A stretch of 64,000 nt of DNA from Bedellia somnulentella. Lineage: Eukaryota; Arthropoda; Insecta; Lepidoptera; Bedelliidae. Positions 12,301 to 22,275 of this stretch are shown piece by piece (positions within the stretch are counted from its first letter, which is position 1; each line of letters begins with the position of its first letter). Location: assembly GCA_963576735.1 (NCBI GenBank), contig OY755170.1, positions 21,250,875 through 21,314,874 of the forward strand. Direction: 5' to 3'. Made by a program: the position numbers and the translations under genes. The notes under the pieces are model-generated. The model worked only from the letters and a program-made list of their open reading frames with translations, made no database searches and was not told the origin of the DNA.

Positions 12301-15300
12301 TTTTTTGTACAATTTTGGATATTGTTGATAGAAACTTAATAGAAATTTATTTATGTCGTGCCAGACACCGTAGCATGAGGCGTGTGAGAGCGAGTATGTC
12401 ATGTGAGATGTGAGATACTGTCAGATTTTGTATGAGCAATCTGTCAGTATCTCACTTCTCATGGGACATACGCGCTCTCGCAAGCCTCATGCTACTAGTG
12501 CAGCTTTGTATTTGGGGTGAATTATAGTGCAATTATTTCTTTATTCTTCGATTATAGCTGTTTTAAATACTTTGTTATTTAAGTGACATATCAATGGTTC
12601 TGCCATTTTGAGGAATATTTTGGTAAAATATATGTAAATCCTCAAGATGTTTGTTACACTATTTTATATAAAGGGCTGCACAAAAAAACTCAATTAACTC
12701 AAAGAATAGGTAGTTAGAAATTAATGTTAATTCAGATTTCGTAGTAAGTAAAATGTGTTAAGCTTTTCCGTAATTTTAATTTACAGAGAACCTTTATTGG
12801 ATTTTGACAACGACCTTTATCACAGCACATTGGATATACCAGACCCTACAAAATACAACATGAAACAAGAAGGATTCAATCTGAAGCAAGAGGGTGGTAT
12901 GTGTTAATGTTATCTTCCTCATGAGTGTGGCACTACAAACTTCACTTCATTTAATTATAATATGGTTATCGGGTATATTCTTTGGTAACTCACGAATAGT
13001 AATCCTTTTCTTACGTGTTGCGCTTCTAATATTATCTATCTTAAACTATTTATGTCAGTGTATTAGCGCTGCATATGTAACATAGGCATTTAATGTTGAG
13101 CTCAATTGAGGCCTATTTAGCAATGTGTCACACATGTCACTACATAAAAGTTTAGAAGTTCAAGGTTTGGCTTAACCAAGATAATATGTCTGAACTTTCT
13201 AAAACAAAACCTATGTTTTCCTTTAAAGCACAAATTACTGACCTAACACTATTAAAACCTGTACTTTCTCCAGGTTGGAACTGCAAGACAGGCGGCGTGA
13301 AATGTCCCTCGTGCAACCGTTTCTTCGCCAACCGCTACAACTTGAAGGTGCACATCCGCGACAAGCACGACACTCTGGAAGGCACACTCAAGTGCGAGAT
13401 CTGCCACAAACGCATGCGCAATCCGTCTTGTCTGCGCGTCCATATGTACCATCATCGCAAACAGGCGGCCTATCTTGCAGCGCAGTTGAACTCGCAGGGA
13501 GATCAGACTTCTAATACGTAAGTAGCTACTCTGCTTCGCGCTAGCTCTTGTTCTCTTTCTCGCTCTCTCTGTGCATCGCGATCTTTATATATTTACTTGC
13601 TACTTATTCTCACTCCATTAGTCTCGCTTGCTTTTACCAAATTCATTATTCTTTTCATAGTAATTTATCTATGCATGGTTCTCCTCTGCAATACCACCCG
13701 CACTGTTGATGCGATAATACTAAAAGTAACTCATCCTAAGCTCCGAAATTGATTGTACAGCGGAGTTTTAGGAGGTTTTTATTTATTTTAGACGAAGGGT
13801 TTATTGGGGTAACTTATCAGTTATTAATCCTTTCTTATATAAATATTGAACTGAGTATTCTACACTGAAGAAAAAGTTCTCTTGAGATCTGTTATAGTTT
13901 AACTTAACGTTTAAATTTAGTACACAGAAAAGTATTGAAATTACTTATTTTACCTTTCAGGCTGCTAAACTCTTCCGAAAAATGGAAAGTTGAATCGAAT
14001 CCGGCTAGTAACCGTTCATCAAATCCTGATTCCTATGAGTATGTGTGCTTCATTTTAACATTTCTATACCTTACGCTTTTTACTTACACATAATCTTAAT
14101 ACTTTATGCATGAACATCCATCATCTCAGAAAATAAAAATACACAGTTGTCATATGCGTTCCTCAGAGCCTTCAGAAGCTACATGTGATCTCGACTTAAG
14201 TATTTGTATACTTTTTAGTAGGACTGCCGTAAATGCAGCATATTTTACGTAGTGTCCACAACAACCTTTAAGCTATCGGCTCTGCGTGTATATTTATAAT
14301 AGCGAAATTTGGCGTAAATTTGCTAATTGCGTAATTTAAAAGCTGTGTAGAGCAGGAAAGAGCATTGGGGTTTTTTAAGTGATTGTTGTTCGTTGCGGGC
14401 GGACACCCATCACCACTTAGATTCTGATTGATAATTTGTGCAATGAGATTAGTTATCACTAACTACTATTTATCTTTCGTTGTCACTTCACTTGTTTCAA
14501 ATACTAAATGGAAGAATAGTTAACAATTCTAAAGTCAGTATTTTATAGTACTTTTATAAAAATCTTTTTTTGTTATAAATATGGAATCATATAATACCAA
14601 TCCTGAAATCCGCTACCATATCTTTGAATAGCACTGTTGTGTATTATAGTTTGTTGTATTATTTTTGAAAAATGTTGCGAATTTATTTGGATTACTTTTA
14701 GTTCTTTAACCTGTTTTCACCGTTGTTATATTGCTGCTGCTGAATGTTATATTTAAAAGTATTTTTAAATGATCGGAACAAGCGTAAGTCATATGTTGCT
14801 TTGATATATCTTAATAAATTATATTATATTAGCTTTTATATATTAATCTGAGTACATCAATTTAATTTTTCCTATATCAACTTTACTCAGTAATCCCGCA
14901 TTACCCATATTTTACCTATTCCTTCAGGGAAATGTTATTGTTATAGTATTTCTGTAACACTTATCTATGGAAGATTATGCTATAATTTGTATGTTAAAAA
15001 TACAAATTGTAAACAACCGCGATAGCTCAATGGGTAGACGCCTTTAATACAGACTGGGGTGGGTTGAAATCGCGGGTAGGTCCTACGCCAATTTATCTTT
15101 TCTAAAGTCACATGCGTGGTTAATTTATCACGGTTGTTAACGGTGAGGGAAAACATCGTAAGGAAACCCTTGCGAAAGTGTATTCGAACAAAACGGCAAC
15201 AAGCCTTCCCTCTAACGCGTGAGTTCACTGTCCAAGCAAAACGTGGGTACTCTAAACACTAATTGACAATAATAACGGCGTGAATGTTTGAGTTTGATTA

Positions 15301-18300
15301 TAATGAATACAATTGACTAAATGCTCCGCGGCATACTTGCATAAAGTGTCAAATTAAATCGTCTTTACTGTTTTGTTGCTTGTTAGCTTGGCGATTAATG
15401 TTGTTATAAATATAGTAGAGTAATATTTTATGCCTGCCTCCGTGGTCTCGCGGTCAAGCGCTTGGTTTCAAGTACGGAGGTCTCGGATCTGATCGCCGAG
15501 GGGTGGTAACCTTACAAATTTAATTTGTTAGATTCCACCCACTGTGGAAGAATATTGCAGGCTTGAATCACATGATTATCCGAAAATTAAGATGATTCCG
15601 TGCTTCGGAGGGCACGTTGAGCCGTCGGTCCCGGCTACTATTACAGTTGTAGTCGTTAGTCTGCCAACCCGCAATTGGCAGCGTGGTGGACTATGGCCAA
15701 ATCACCCTATATAGGGTAGGCTCGAGCCTCTTGGTGGGGACATATATGGGCTGTGAGGAGAATATTTTATGCGAATTCAGATAGATTATGATTATTCTAA
15801 ATAAGGCAGGCGCCCGAAATATAAAGGGTAAAAGAGCATGGATGTTAAAGAGGTTAACTACTGGTGTGAGTGTATGTAGGTACGTGAGTATATTTTAGAT
15901 TTTTTGTCTTTATTATTGTTGATTTATACTGCCAAAAATGATATGCGAACTATTTTACACAAGTGTTTTCTTTGATACATTTCCGTAGTTACTTCTTCTA
16001 TACAAAAATCACGTATTTTCACTCGCCGTTATCGATCGTAATGACTAGAAAAGCTTGGTTGAATTATTTAGCTTCATTACAGAGGTTTATGGTGAGTTAA
16101 AATAAACATGTCATATTTATTACAAAATAAATATGCTGCTATGCATTGCGACATCAATATAAAGTAATAAATAAAGAAAAGGAAAATTTCGACACAAGCG
16201 GGGATCGAACCCACGACCTCCGGGTATACGTATCTGTATTTTTTCTTTCCTTTATTTTTCTTTTATTTATTAGAAATAATTCCCACATGAGATTTTCATG
16301 AAGAACATACAAACATTCTAATTATCAGTATATAGTTGAAAAAAGTAACATAAAATAGTTTTAAATAGTAAACATATTATATATAATATGGCTGAGTCAT
16401 TGTACGCGAATGTGATGATACCAAATGCTAGACTTGGTATTGTAGATGTAAGTAAACGGTTCGTTGCTTAAATTATAGTAACATATATTACTCCAATATC
16501 ATAGATATAACATTATTAAAACTCCCTTTGAGAAAATCACATGAAAATACATCGGCTTAACTGAACCGGCTTTGCTGCATGCGAGTTGTTACCTTTGTCA
16601 TAAGTCCTTTTATCTCTTTTTACATACAATTCCAGAGCTTAATTCCTCTCTACTTAGTAACTTAAAGATATGATTGTAGGTCATGTATTACTTGCAGTAT
16701 CGCGCAGCAGTCACTTTTAAAGCTCTAGAATTCGCATCGTCCAATATCGTACATACATATATACGGCCATAAATCCCTAGAAGGGGTGGCCAGAGCCAAG
16801 GAATAAGAAATTCCTCAGTCACTTTTGGAAGTTGAGTGGGGAAAAGATGGTGAGATAAAGGTTGTTGGTGATGGGTCTCCAACCGCATCGCCTAAAAATC
16901 CCTTAAAAGCCCCAACTCTTAAGTACACCCATAGAAAGAAATGGGGTAGTTCTATTCTAAGCCGACTCTACACAGCTCAATCAATATCGTAACTAACTCA
17001 ATTTATGTATAACTCGTTATTTCACTTGATATCGTGCCAATTTCTACCTCAGTAAAGACTGATAGATCTGCTATCCAATTAATTTTATTTAGCAACAATC
17101 TTAGTACTTTTATTTATTTTTTACACAATTGTTTCAATTTTACTCATGTCTATAGTTTTGTTATAAACTCAAACCAATGCGATTGTTTATGATTTTTACA
17201 AGTGTCGTAATATATGTTCTTCCTTGCTAAATACATTTAGAGTAAGATCCCAGAGCGATAAGACATAACTTATTTTCTAAAAGATGAAACTTTAAGTTCT
17301 CAGTAGTGTCTCATGTACTCTGTATACCTGCGTGTTTGTGAAGTTTGCACAGTGACACCTGGGCAGGTACCAGGTGCGAAAGGTGACTAAAAATAAGAGT
17401 AACTTTACTTAAATTTATATGGCTGATTTTTAGATATATTTTAAAGAATATCATTCTCAAATAGTATCGCAAGTATCAGACACTTTTCTTGGGCCAAAAC
17501 TTTTGTCAGACGCTTTAAAGCTCCACCAAAAATAAATGAACTTTACTTATTTTCTAATGTCTGATTTTTTTATATGTTATCAAGATAACTATTACGAAAT
17601 TATATTTAGTCAGTCAGACAAATTGGAATGACCAAAAATCCACAAAACACAAAAATTATTCGGCCGTGAGTACGAACGCGAGAGCACTATGCGCATGTTT
17701 ATCAGAGCGAAGAATTTAAATATTCCAAAAAGTACTTACTGCTTTCGATAAAATATTTGCCGTTTAGTGTCGGCTTAGAATATTACTACCCCATTTCTAC
17801 CCGTGGGTGATCGTAAAAGGCGACTAAGGGTATAGGGGCATTTTTAAGTGATTTTTGGGCGATGTGGTTGGAGACCCGTCACCAATAATATTTATTATTA
17901 CCATCTTTTCCCCAATCAACTTCCGAAAGTGGCTGAGAAATTTCTCATTCCCAAGCTCTGGCTACCCCATTAAGGGATTTATAGCCGTGAGTATATGTAT
18001 GTATGTATGTTAAGCGCCTGACGTACGGGTGACGGCAATTGTTCTCGCGATGGTATTTTTGCGTAATATTTGTTCAGGCGTTAAGTCTGAATAAGTACTC
18101 TTATGTTTTCTTTCAGATCTTCCATAAACCTTGTTCTGATAGTTTTTTCTTTATGTGGGCGTTAAAATCTACCTCTGTACCAAATTTCAGCTCTGTAGGT
18201 CTATGGGAAGTACTAGTTCTATTTTGATGATCAGTGAGTCAGTCAGTGTCGAAAATGCGAAATTTTGCATTAGCTTAACTTGGGAATTCATAAATCTACC

Positions 18301-19210
18301 GACTTGAAATTATCAGATCTATATTATACATTGCGCGCACATACACAGAATGTGAGTTAAAGAAGGAGAACCGGGTTACTATGAACGTCTCACTCGCTCT
18401 GAAACGCATGCATAATGCTCTCGTGTCCGTACTCACGGCCGAATCATTTTTGTGTTTAGTGGATTTTTGGTCGTTCCAATTTGTCTGACTGACTAAATAT
18501 AATTTTGTAATAGTTATCTTGATAACATATAAAAAAATCAGACATTAGAAAATAAGTAAAGTTCATTTATTTTTGGTGGAGCTTTAAAGCGTCTGACAAA
18601 AGTTTTGGCCCAAGAGAAGTGTCTGATACTTGCGATACTATTTGAGAATGATATTCTTTAAAATATATCTAAAAATCAGCCATCTAAATTTAAGTACAGT
18701 TACTCTTATTTTTAGTCACCTTTCGCACCTGGTACCTGCCCAGGTGTCACTGTGCAAACTTCACAAACACGCAGGTATACAGAGTACATGAGACACTACT
18801 GAGAACTTAAACTTTCATCTTTTAGAAAATAAGTTATGTCTTATCGCTCTGGGATCTTGGACTAATTCGTGTGTAATCTTTACCTGTCTGCGAACAGCAA
18901 CTCATAAGAATTTGGCGCAATTTAAGTGAACTGCGTACGCTGATTGTTAATTTTGAAAATTAAACTAGATGATCACTGTAGCATACGTTTTGACCTCTTG
19001 CTTCCCTTCTTTATGGATCAATACAATGATCATAATTAGTTTTGTTCATGATAAATAAAGAATAAATAAAGGAAAGAAAAATTTCCACATGAGGTTTTCA
19101 TGAACAAAAAGATTCAAATTAGTTTTGTTCATATTTCCAGCTGTTTCAGGGCCTCCGGAGACGAGGAGGTGCCGTCAGCCACCGACATCAAGCTGTCTGA
19201 GACCATCTGA
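3187..19210 (+). CDS. BTB/POZ domain protein with two C2H2 zinc fingers (8 coding exons)
   Basis: Probable nuclear transcription or chromatin factor. Coding exons are 3187-3372, 6800-6973, 8643-8824, 9763-9870, 12787-12896, 13274-13517, 13961-14038 and 19141-19210, total 1152 nt (383 residues plus stop). All introns are GT-AG and all phases join. Residues about 5-118 form a BTB domain of the insect class ([38 protein letters not shown]), which normally dimerises. A flexible middle holds three SUMO-type sites (VKSE, MKQE, LKQE) and a basic nuclear signal (PKKRTR). Two C2H2 fingers follow: C-x2-C-x12-H-x4-H, then C-x2-C-x12-H-x3-H. The start at 3187 is chosen because 3181 follows a splice acceptor. 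The BTB most resembles the mod(mdg4)/lola/tramtrack group; the exact orthologue is not known to me. Other 3' exons, common in this group, were not seen. Confidence 0.88.
3373..5065 (+). other. BTB intron 1, first part: AT-rich
   Basis: No repeat family or conserved coding sequence recognised. The 96-residue frame at 4289-4579 has low-complexity composition and no family resemblance. Confidence 0.5.
5071..5128 (+). repeat. LINE-A 3'-tail fragment, degenerate
   Basis: TTGATAGTCTCTGACCACC through GAGTATAAGTAA resembles the end of the LINE at 58204-59818 (CGATAGTGTCTGCCTACCCC, then GTGAGTATAAGTAAG). Confidence 0.45.
5129..5723. other. BTB intron 1, second part
   Basis: Moderately AT-rich, with a short imperfect repeat of GCACACATTGTGTGC / GCACACTTG near 5390-5425. 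No gene recognised. Confidence 0.35.
5724..6246 (+). mobile_element. mariner transposase C-terminal half plus 3' terminal repeat
   Basis: Decayed Tc1/mariner copy inside BTB intron 1. The frame at 5724-6095 begins at [13 protein letters not shown] and contains HHDNA and [11 protein letters not shown]. Their aspartates are 34 residues apart, the DD34D spacing of mariner. The first catalytic aspartate and the whole DNA-binding half are missing. After 6095 the reading shifts frame but remains recognisable (GSDVWKS). The 3' end carries a terminal-repeat-like TAGTTTCTTTTGGCATGCC followed by CCTCGT. A close relative at 29625-30155 begins at the same residue, so both may descend from one internally deleted copy. 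Confidence 0.8.
6308..6497 (-). repeat. SINE-A copy, strongly decayed
   Basis: Recognisable from the order of pieces: TAGAGCTTCTGAATTA, GGTGATACATCTCC, and TTCTAAGCCGATACCACGCA at the head end. Confidence 0.5.
6498..6799. other. BTB intron 1, last part
   Basis: Ends in a pyrimidine tract and the acceptor CTTCTAG at 6799. Nothing else recognised. Confidence 0.5.
6800..6973 (+). CDS. BTB gene exon 2
   Basis: 58 residues completing the BTB domain ([36 protein letters not shown]). Flanked by TTCTAG and GTAAGAA; phase 0 at both ends. Confidence 0.9.
7133..7936 (+). repeat. Family-D dispersed repeat with a GC-rich core
   Basis: Starts ACTAGCTGACCCGACAGAC and ends TTATTATATGTATAGAT, the terminal pattern shared by the repeats at 37115, 51468 and 61005. 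A GC- and CpG-rich stretch at 7455-7640 (repeated GCCGCGCCG and CGCCGTCGC) is unlike its surroundings. Class uncertain: an RTE-like LINE derivative or a rolling-circle element are both possible. Confidence 0.5.
8249..8310 (+). repeat. LINE-A 3'-tail fragment
   Basis: GTCTCTGCTTACCTATATGG followed by GAACTAACGGCTTGAGTA matches the LINE-A tail; the rest of the LINE is absent. Confidence 0.45.
8643..8824 (+). CDS. BTB gene exon 3
   Basis: 60 codons plus 2 nt, encoding a Ser/Pro/Glu-rich linker with a VKSE SUMO-type site. Acceptor TTTTACAG; donor AG|GTAACA. Confidence 0.85.
9128..9388 (+). repeat. SINE-A copy, full length
   Basis: Runs from TAGCTGTGTAGTGTCGGCTT to GCCTCGAGTATATGTAT inside BTB intron 3, in the same orientation as the gene. 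Confidence 0.8.
9486..9622. repeat. Hairpin MITE, about 55-bp arms
   Basis: The left arm (GATTTCTGAATTGAGTATT, then GCTGAGAACGACTTAAGTAT) is mirrored by the right arm (ATACTTAAGTTGTTCTCAGC, then AATACTCAATTCAGAAATC). The loop is about 25 bp. Transcribed with the intron, it would fold into a long hairpin. Confidence 0.8.
9763..9870 (+). CDS. BTB gene exon 4 (tandem acceptor)
   Basis: Carries the nuclear-signal-like PKKRTR. The acceptor is CAGTAG: cutting after CAG (exon from 9760) or after TAG (from 9763) both keep frame and differ by one serine. Donor GG|GTACGT. Confidence 0.8.
9871..10134. other. BTB intron 4, first part
   Basis: AT-rich, nothing recognised. Confidence 0.4.
10135..10285 (+). 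repeat. SINE-B 3' fragment
   Basis: TCACGTGAGTACACTGTCCA through CAACCCCTTCGGGGATATTC matches the body and 3' end of the copy at 27529-27878. Confidence 0.7.
10286..10736. other. Spacer inside BTB intron 4
   Basis: No family recognised; a degraded repeat is possible but was not identified. Confidence 0.3.
10737..12115 (-). mobile_element. mariner element, decayed, split by a SINE-A insertion
   Basis: Nearly full-length mariner transposase remnant on the - strand, inside BTB intron 4. From high to low coordinate the - strand reads an N-terminal region ([20 protein letters not shown]), [27 protein letters not shown] in place of [18 protein letters not shown] in place of HPPYSPDLAPxD, and a C-terminal [10 protein letters not shown]. 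Several frameshifts and stops break it, and two catalytic motifs have changed. The SINE-A at 10889-11132 lies between the LRG and AYKKAI segments. The + strand frame at 11207-11554 is only its antisense shadow. Confidence 0.8.
10889..11132 (-). repeat. SINE-A copy with 14-bp target-site duplication
   Basis: Full-length copy inserted in the mariner. TGTCCACGCAATTA at 10875-10888 is repeated exactly at 11133-11146, as expected after target-primed reverse transcription. Confidence 0.9.
12369..12502. repeat. Hairpin MITE, about 58-bp arms
   Basis: GTAGCATGAGGCGTGTGAGA through GAGATACTGTCAGATT is mirrored by AATCTGTCAGTATCTC through CTCATGCTAC, with few mismatches and a loop of about 10 bp. Confidence 0.85.
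12787..12896 (+). CDS. BTB gene exon 5
   Basis: Acidic linker with two adjacent SUMO-type sites (MKQE, LKQE). Acceptor TTACAG, donor G|GTATGTG; the joins in (phase 2) and out (phase 1) match the neighbouring exons. Confidence 0.8.
13274..13517 (+). CDS. BTB gene exon 6 (two C2H2 zinc fingers)
   Basis: Finger 1 is [17 protein letters not shown]...H; finger 2 is [17 protein letters not shown]...H. Both have the usual C-x2-C-x12-H spacing. GC-rich compared with the flanking introns, as expected of a selected coding exon. Acceptor TTTCTCCAG, donor AC|GTAAGTA. Confidence 0.9.
13518..13960. other. BTB intron 6
   Basis: Contains a short CT-rich stretch (13545-13575). Otherwise nothing recognised. 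Confidence 0.5.
13961..14038 (+). CDS. BTB gene exon 7
   Basis: 26 residues, Ser/Asn-rich. Acceptor TACCTTTCAG, donor GA|GTATGTG. Its open frame and matching phases support it despite its size. Confidence 0.7.
14039..15017. other. BTB intron 7, first part
   Basis: AT-rich. A SINE-A-like fragment (GTTTTTTAAGTGATTGTTGT, CACCCATCACCA) lies at about 14361-14418; nothing else recognised. Confidence 0.4.
15018..15275 (+). repeat. SINE-B copy with tRNA-like head
   Basis: The head CGCGATAGCTCAATGGGTAG fits a Pol III box A (TAGCTCAATGGG). The body (GGTTAATTTATCACGGTTGT, AACGGTGAGGGAAAACATCG) matches the copy at 27529-27878. Confidence 0.8.
15428..15765 (+). repeat. SINE-C copy, tRNA-derived
   Basis: The head (GCCTCCGTGGTCTCGCGGTC, CGGATCTGATCGCCGAGG) resembles tRNA boxes A and B. 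The body CGTGCTTCGGAGGGCACGTT with GCCGTCGGTCCCGGCT is a widespread lepidopteran SINE motif. The only copy seen in this window. Confidence 0.75.
15766..16154. other. BTB intron 7 spacer
   Basis: A faint LINE-A tail resemblance lies at about 15800-15890 (AAGGCAGGCGCCCGAA, TAAAAGAGCATGGATG). The rest is AT-rich and unrecognised. Confidence 0.3.
16155..16318 (-). repeat. Inverted-repeat MITE with tRNA-like remnant
   Basis: AATAAATAAAG and its mirror CTTTATTT...TTTATTTATTAG flank GGGGATCGAACCCACGACCT, a box-B-like T arm on the - strand. The outer right arm has CATGAGATTTTCATGAAG. Related to the better-preserved element at 63753-63988. Confidence 0.65.
16752..16981 (-). repeat. SINE-A copy with 10-bp target-site duplication
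   Basis: CAATATCGTA occurs at 16742-16751 and again at 16982-16991. The copy has a short internal deletion in the head region. Confidence 0.85.
17245..18857. mobile_element. 1.6-kb foldback element with about 460-bp inverted arms
   Basis: AGATCCCAGAGCGATAAGAC at 17245 is mirrored by GTCTTATCGCTCTGGGATCT ending at 18857. The match continues inward to about 17707 and 18398. The middle holds a SINE-A copy and unrecognised sequence. No transposase frame is visible, so this is a non-autonomous element. No clear target-site duplication was found. Confidence 0.85.
17763..18012 (+). repeat. SINE-A copy inside the foldback element
   Basis: From TTAGTGTCGGCTTAGAA to GCCGTGAGTATATGTATG plus three GTAT units. 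It lies only in the central spacer, so it does not disturb the arms. Confidence 0.8.
19050..19127. repeat. MITE half next to the last BTB exon
   Basis: AATAAATAAAGGAAAGAAAA followed by CACATGAGGTTTTCATGAAC matches one arm of the 63753-63988 family. It ends about 13 bp before the acceptor of the last exon. Confidence 0.6.
19141..19210 (+). CDS. BTB gene exon 8 (last, with stop)
   Basis: 24 residues ending at TGA 19208-19210. Two acceptors work in frame: TTCCAG ending 19140 (adds DCFR) and TTTCAG ending 19149 (gives E instead). A 9-nt alternative is therefore possible. Confidence 0.75.
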
Positions 19211-19998
19211 AACCGATCCGACCACGGCCGGCGCAGATAATACCAACCCGTCATTCTGTCTCCCAACTGTCATATACGCTCTTCACCAGAATCTCAGCGA
19301 CGCAAGGTGAATAGTCACACATTGCTCATAAAAGCTAGGTTGTCATTATGTACGCCGCCGTCCGAACAGAAACCATTCCACCATAAACGTTCCAAAGACT
19401 GAACAATGAATACATTGAGATATATGTATAAATAATATTTAAAAGTACATTCGAAATTATACAAATAGTTAACAACAAATAATCTGATTACTTTTGTAAG
19501 GTTTATTTCTTTATATATGTAAATTTTAATCAGTTTGAAAATATGTTTTATACAAGGAGTAGTTTGGTTAAATTTAATCCGCCTCTATTGGGCTGTGAGC
19601 CCTGTCGGCTCCAGACAATTACTCAGCTTTACACGACCATAGTTTTTGGTACAAAAATTCGATGCCATTTAGAAAAGATACAAAAAGTTAGGTTTCCGTA
19701 TATACTGTTTTAAACGTAATCAAATCGCGTCCAATAATGGTCTCTTTAATAATTCGAGTGCAATACAATAAAATTACCACCACCATTGGATTATACGAAT
19801 TCCTTACAAAAATAAGAGTCTCTTTGTACCTTGATTTTTGTTAAACGGATACCATTTTACAAATAGTTAGTCGACGTGCTCTTTATCATGTTATGTTAAG
19901 TTAGATGGCTAGATCGATCATGTAGATTTTAGATTAATGTTGCCATTATCAGACAATATGTACAAACAATACATAGTGAGCCTACAAAAGCAAATAAA
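19211..19998 (+). terminator. Probable 3' UTR and poly(A) signals of the BTB gene
   Basis: AATAAA hexamers lie at 19767-19772 and 19993-19998. Either could end the transcript; long insect 3' UTRs make a more distal site possible. Confidence 0.45.
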
Positions 19999-22275
19999 AA
20001 GAAGGTGCAAAAAATATAAAGGAAATTGTAATTACACAGGTTTGCATTACCTAACAGTACAAATGTGTATATTATACTTTTACGAACAATTTGTATGCTT
20101 TATGTAGTTATTAAGTATTTAAATTAAGCTTGTGGGCGTCTATTTTTATAAAAGTCTTATGTATTTTTGTGAACAAAATAATATACCATCTTAACACACA
20201 AGCGCCTGCAATAACAATTTTGTTAGTAATCAATAATTTTACCAGAGAATACAAATGGCGATTAGTGTCGTAATATATACAAAAAACATTAAACTGCCAA
20301 AAATGGAGTGTCTCAATAAACGTGAGGCCCTTGTGTGTTGGGAAAAGTAGGTGCGCGAGAGCCAGGCACATTACAACCGTCCGGTTCATTGCGGTAACAG
20401 GAAATAGTGTCTAAGTCATGTTATAAATAATTTTACCTGAACTCTTAACAAAAATACGAGAAAGACTCGATTTAAAAGCTTTAATAATGTTGTAATGTAT
20501 AAAAAATAGTGTCATAGTGCCGACTGTAGAGTTTAGCACTTGTTGTTCATGAACCGGGCAATGCCGACAAAGCAAGCCGAGTGATCGCTCTCTCTCTCTT
20601 AGCTTGATAAAAAACAATTCGTCCATTATTGTCATATATTCTATCAAGGTTTGGGTATTTTCTAACGATTAATTCTAAGGTTTACTCGACTAACAGTACT
20701 ATGCTATTCACGTATTTTAAGGTAAAAACGAATTTTTCTACATTCCATTAGGTGTAAGGCTACCTTATCGACCTTCCACTTAATACATATATTTTTTATA
20801 AATAAATGGAATATTTAGTTTTAAGATTAAATGTTCGCGAACTCAACTGAAAATATTTGACGTGCTTACGGTGTTTTTTTATCGTAAAAGTATTTATAAT
20901 TAGATTTTTCTATGAAAAACAATTGAATTATTTATAAAGGTTTCATAAGCATATTGTTTTATCGACAATGATTTTAAAATGATTTTATGCCAACATAAAC
21001 TCTTCTATTTATTGGTTCATCACATTATAAATACCAAGTACATTATACCACAATTTGTTTTTAATATGTGGCTCGTGCAATTTCAATCTAATAAATAATT
21101 TTCAATTATTAAATAAGTGACATCGTTGATTATAAATAAAATTTTATCACAAAATACTCAACATGGATGTCACGTATTCAAGTAACACAATATTATGAGT
21201 ATAGTCAAACACAATAAACACATTTGACTTAAGGTTGAAAGTAATTTATTTTCTACTATACTACGTTTTAAGGAAACAAAAATCAAGTCATAATATTTTT
21301 TCTTAAAAATTGTTCAAGAACGGAGAATACCATTGAACATATGATAACTTATTTATTATCAAAACTGTTTTAAAATATAGGTGCAATAATGAGAAGAATA
21401 CTCACCCATTTTATACAATTTTACTCATACCTTTTAATGGAATTTATAATAGATTTGAACCTGTTTTTTTCACAGTTCACTATGTCGAATTGTTGTTATA
21501 ATAAACGACTGACTTTTTGAAAACCAGCAAAGTATTTGAAAGTATTTTAACCTGTCCTTTTATTGTTTTGATTCGAAATTTATGAATTTTACTAACTTTA
21601 TAGAGTTACAAAAATAGAATACATCTTATGATGAAAAAGTAAAAGTATACCATTACTTCACCACAGTAATTTTACTTATTGTAATATAACTTTAAAACTA
21701 TTTTCGGAAATGAAATTTTTAAGGTTAAATTAATTATGTTTTAATCTTTGTGTGAGTCCGGATGGAGAGTTAAAATAATTGAGTTCGCGAATTAAGTTAA
21801 AAATAGTTTATAATGAGTAACAATGGAGATTATGTTTAAATGTTTAAGTGAATTGTACATTCCGTGAATATTTTGAAATGCGCATTTATATTTACTATTT
21901 TATAATTATTATCAAAATCACTGATGCCAATAATTGAATCCAATATGTTTTCGATATATTAACATATCTCAGGTTTTAGGTGCATGCATTTTATTAATAA
22001 GTATTTATTATTGTATATGATATGAAATAATTAATAGAATTGTAATTGAAAATACTCAGTTATGTGTCAAATTGTGAGACGTCTACACGTAAAATGATAT
22101 TCTATGAATAAGTGAATACCCACAAGATACCTTATACAAAGCTCTCTCATTAAAATATAAATATAATCTATTTATTCAAATATATTCTTTGTAAATCACT
22201 GTTATTGCAAATGAGTCGTCATATTTTATGTATAATATTTCCTTATAAAGTTATTAATAATAAACCTATTACTGT
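19999..22275. other. AT-rich spacer downstream of the BTB gene
   Basis: Over 2 kb of AT-rich sequence without recognised repeats or conserved reading frames. The frames at 20111-20647 show no family. The relative lack of repeats would fit a long 3' UTR, but this is not shown. Confidence 0.4.

Noticed and set aside
13252..13514. Additional frames overlapping the zinc-finger exon
   Set aside because: Shadows of a GC-rich real exon; only the + strand frame with C2H2 spacing is meaningful.
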